Source: Hathewaya proteolytica DSM 3090 (GTDB lineage: Bacteria > Bacillota > Clostridia > Clostridiales > Clostridiaceae). Taken from it: a stretch of DNA of 64,000 nt. Under the pieces are notes generated by a model. That model had not been told where the DNA came from, searched no databases, and saw only the letters and a program-made list of their open reading frames with translations. Of this stretch, positions 62,801 to 64,000 are shown one piece after another (position 1 is the stretch's first letter; each line of letters begins with the position of its first letter). The stretch lies in the NCBI RefSeq assembly GCF_900142225.1, contig NZ_FRAD01000007.1, positions 62,001-126,000 of the forward strand, read 5' to 3'. The translations under genes were made by a program, and so were the position numbers.

Positions 62801-63443
62801 CATCCAATTTATTCTTTGTTTCAGCTAATTTAGAATTTATAGATTTTAGAACTCTATCATTTAATTTATCTATCTTATCTCCATGAAGAGTAATTCTTAC
62901 CTCCTCGTCAAGCAATCCCATGGAATCTACAGATGCCACACCGCTTATTCTCTCAAAGGAAGGTATTATGTCCTTTTTCACAAGCTTTGATACGTCCTTT
63001 TCATTGAGCCCATCCACATCAACACTTGCCACCATTATTGGTATCATATTTGGATTCACTTTTACTATCATAGGCGTGGCTACTTCATCGTCCAACTTTC
63101 CCTTTACAAGATCTAACTTAGAGCTCAAATCAAGCATGACACTATCCATATTGATGCCTTGAGTAAACTGAAGCACAATGTTGCTAGAGTTTTCATTTGA
63201 TGTACTACTTATTTTTTCTATTCCAGCAGTGGTTGCCAGAGCAGACTCCAATGGTTTTGTAACGGCTGCCTCTACTTTCTCAGGACTAGCTCCTGGATAA
63301 GCTGTTATAACTACCACATAAGGCAAGTCAATTTTTGGCAATAAATCTGTGGTCATACTCTGAAAAGAGATGAACCCTAGAATTATTATCAAGATTGTAG
63401 CAACGAAAACGGTAAATGGCTTTTTTACGCTTGATTTTATCAT
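59808..63443 (-). CDS. RND-family efflux transporter with a coiled-coil insertion
   Basis: 1211 residues, longer than the usual 1000-1050. RND layout: helix 1 (VFVATILIIILGFISF), porter domain with ITAYPGASPEKVEAAVTKPLE, helix block 2-6 with GLALGVGMLVDNSIVVIENIYRLR-type sequence (seen as LGVGMLVDNSIVVIENI), and the second half with VNNGIVFVDYVNQLR. Between residues about 191 and 385 there is a long, charged, heptad-rich insertion (KLAETKNKLDEGKKKLQEG onward) predicted to form an antiparallel coiled coil outside the membrane. No membrane-fusion-protein gene lies next to it. The TetR-type gene directly upstream probably controls it. Confidence 0.9.
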   Translation of the reverse strand: MIKSSVKKPFTVFVATILIIILGFISFQSMTTDLLPKIDLPYVVVITAYPGASPEKVEAAVTKPLESALATTAGIEKISSTSNENSSNIVLQFTQGINMDSVMLDLSSKLDLVKGKLDDEVATPMIVKVNPNMIPIMVASVDVDGLNEKDVSKLVKKDIIPSFERISGVASVDSMGLLDEEVRITLHGDKIDKLNDRVLKSINSKLAETKNKLDEGKKKLQEGRALLEKQSLSKNEELINGTINLDKGKEQIKEAIKNIPQLQKELESQRKDLQSKKDALMWALEEQSKNNIPLTEEQKLSLTQLDDGIRTVDEALANMNGEKTVLEEKLQGLIQTQKNLEMGRSTLNSELSKARMELITKESELDKALKEFEKSRDEAYKKANIGSAITKESLSKILMAQNFSMPAGSIEEDNIQYTVKVGDKFNNMEELKDLVLMHIDVDNVGDIKIQDIGSIDIHDNSEDNYVKVNKNNAVLLSFQKQSNYSTSQVSKSINENMEKLMKNNSKLHIIPLQDQGIYIDVVINSVIDNLVMGGVLAIIVLLLFLKSMKPTIIIALSIPISLMFALVMMYFSGVTLNLISLSGLALGVGMLVDNSIVVIENIYRLRSSGVSAAKAAVQGTTQVAGAILSSTLTTISVFLPIIFTKGLSRQLFTDMGLTIAYSLIASLIVAVTLVPTMASITLKNVTEKKGRIFEKFVQGYEKILRKSLKHKIITLTTVFVLFASSTVLCVAKGAVLMPEMDSNQISISLKVPKGTDDKTARATAEKIVDKISVVEDIETIGVMEQNGSGMMMMGGGDSKSISFYVILKEDKKLSSQEVGSIITNMTKDIPGKIKVSTSNMDMSALGDTGLTVNIKGPDFQVLKNISGDISDIMGKIQGAYDISDGLDEGAKETHIIVDKNKAIAHNLTVAQVYQEIATLLKEEQKSTTLNIGTNEYPIVLVNAQVEGLSREKLKQHIIVVNKNGVEEKVKLSDIASIEENSSLVSIKRNEQMRTMSVKAMVKEGYNVGNVSKDLEKKISSYNVPEGYSVSLGGEKESMDSAFGDLIKMIALAIVFIYMIMVAQFQSLLSPFIVLFTIPLAFTGGFLALIITGVKLSMISILGFLILSGIVVNNGIVFVDYVNQLRLEGMEKGAAIIETGRTRIKPILMTALTTILGLFTMALGIGMGSEMVQPMAIVTIGGLLYATLLTLLVVPVIYDLLNRKELKKLDID

Positions 63444-63466
63444 CTTTCCCCTCCTAAAATAATGCT

Positions 63467-64000
63467 TTATATTTTATTATTGTCTAATAGCTTGTATATA
63501 TGATTCAGAAATTCCTCGTCAAAAAAATCCATACCATAACCTGCCATCATCTTTTTAAAGAACATATACTTATCATTAATTTCTTCTTTTGTGCTCCTAA
63601 AAATAAATGGATTCATCCAAATACCAGTCATCAATGCTATAACCTCTGATAACTGTTTCGGGTAATCAGTCTTTATAGATCCATCCTTAACACCTTCTTC
63701 CATAAAGGGCTGTATTATATTAGGTGCTATTTCAAAAATAGAGCTTTGTAAATGTAAAGCTAAAACTTTGGGGTTATTTAACAAATTAGAGGAACATTCG
63801 CAATTACCATGGTTTTTAAACTCATTCAATATAAACATTAAAAACTGCTTAGCCTTTTCCATACCTGTAAACTTTTGACCGCTTATAGTTTTGTGAAATC
63901 TATGAAGCAATTCTTGGTTAACCTTTCTAGACACGGCAAGAATAATTTCTTCTTTGGATTTAAAATGATGGTATATAGCTCCTTTACTTAAATCACCTAA
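63467..64000 (-). CDS. TetR-family transcriptional regulator, C-terminal part (cut by window edge)
   Basis: The last 177 codons of a TetR-type repressor; the N-terminus lies beyond the right edge. The visible start LSKGAIYHHFKSKEEIILAV is the end of the TetR helix-turn-helix. The remainder is the helical ligand-binding domain, with two cysteines (NCECSS) that might sense metal or redox. It is 23 nt upstream of the RND exporter gene on the same strand, so it is the likely local regulator. Confidence 0.9.
   Translation of the reverse strand, partial: LGDLSKGAIYHHFKSKEEIILAVSRKVNQELLHRFHKTISGQKFTGMEKAKQFLMFILNEFKNHGNCECSSNLLNNPKVLALHLQSSIFEIAPNIIQPFMEEGVKDGSIKTDYPKQLSEVIALMTGIWMNPFIFRSTKEEINDKYMFFKKMMAGYGMDFFDEEFLNHIYKLLDNNKI

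Overview
The window is AT-rich, Firmicutes-type DNA: strong GGAGG ribosome binding sites, many hairpin-plus-T-run terminators, TTG/GTG starts. A Csp/SleC spore-germination pair, a corrinoid methyl-transfer cluster with a ferredoxin-type activase, HutP, an AGCS symporter and a PF04392-type ABC importer point to a spore-forming anaerobe of the genus Clostridium in the broad sense. No rRNA, tRNA or CRISPR array was seen.

Layout. (1) 1-3.9 kb, minus strand: corrinoid protein, MtaA-like methyltransferase, ASKHA/ferredoxin activase and a CobW-type GTPase cut by the left edge. (2) 4.1-9.8 kb: an eroded accessory patch. It has two near-identical lipoprotein genes in direct orientation (one with a clean in-frame deletion), a twice-frameshifted exported-protein gene, a group II intron reverse transcriptase scar, a dead IS1182-type transposase holding a 9-bp tandem repeat, two small exported/membrane proteins and an M3 oligopeptidase. 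(3) 10-19.7 kb: a DIP1984-like gene, frlB-frlD (fructosamine breakdown), a NYN/OST-HTH protein, a cysteine hydrolase, a three-gene ABC importer of the Fe3+/2-aminoethylphosphonate type and a PHP phosphoesterase. (4) 19.7-23.2 kb: a TrpXYZ-like ABC importer whose leader carries a sigma-A promoter, a UAG-rich stretch, a hairpin and an intrinsic terminator; hutP lies immediately upstream.

(5) 23.3-45 kb is the most unusual part, a polymorphic-toxin island. A single 13.3-kb gene encodes a secreted 4443-residue protein: repeated FN3-FN3-PPC modules, a PKD domain, a long YD/RHS-repeat shell, the RHS core and a variable C-terminal toxin. Its stop codon abuts a probable immunity gene. Downstream lie an orphan toxin tip with its own immunity gene, an IS110-family element with a candidate bridge RNA, and a three-gene unit (tyrosine recombinase, 128-aa protein, 47-aa membrane peptide). 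A 323-bp non-coding direct repeat, with shorter repeats, follows each toxin/immunity cassette. I infer a cassette-exchange locus in which new toxin tips are stored and swapped by recombination. A divergent gene encodes a secreted protein with one YD repeat, a Big2-like domain and three helical repeats.

(6) 45-64 kb is mostly core: comB, a TIGR01212 radical SAM protein, a YkvI-like membrane protein, a PflA-like radical SAM protein, sleC and csp, an XRE/S24-like regulator, a DUF3783 protein, cyclophilin, murI, a zinc-ribbon protein, a parvulin, a sortase remnant, an AGCS symporter, a HAD hydrolase, and an RND exporter with a large coiled-coil insertion beside a TetR regulator cut by the right edge.

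Starts were moved from the longest reading frame where a ribosome binding site clearly favours an internal codon. All family names come from motif recognition by eye, not from database searches.
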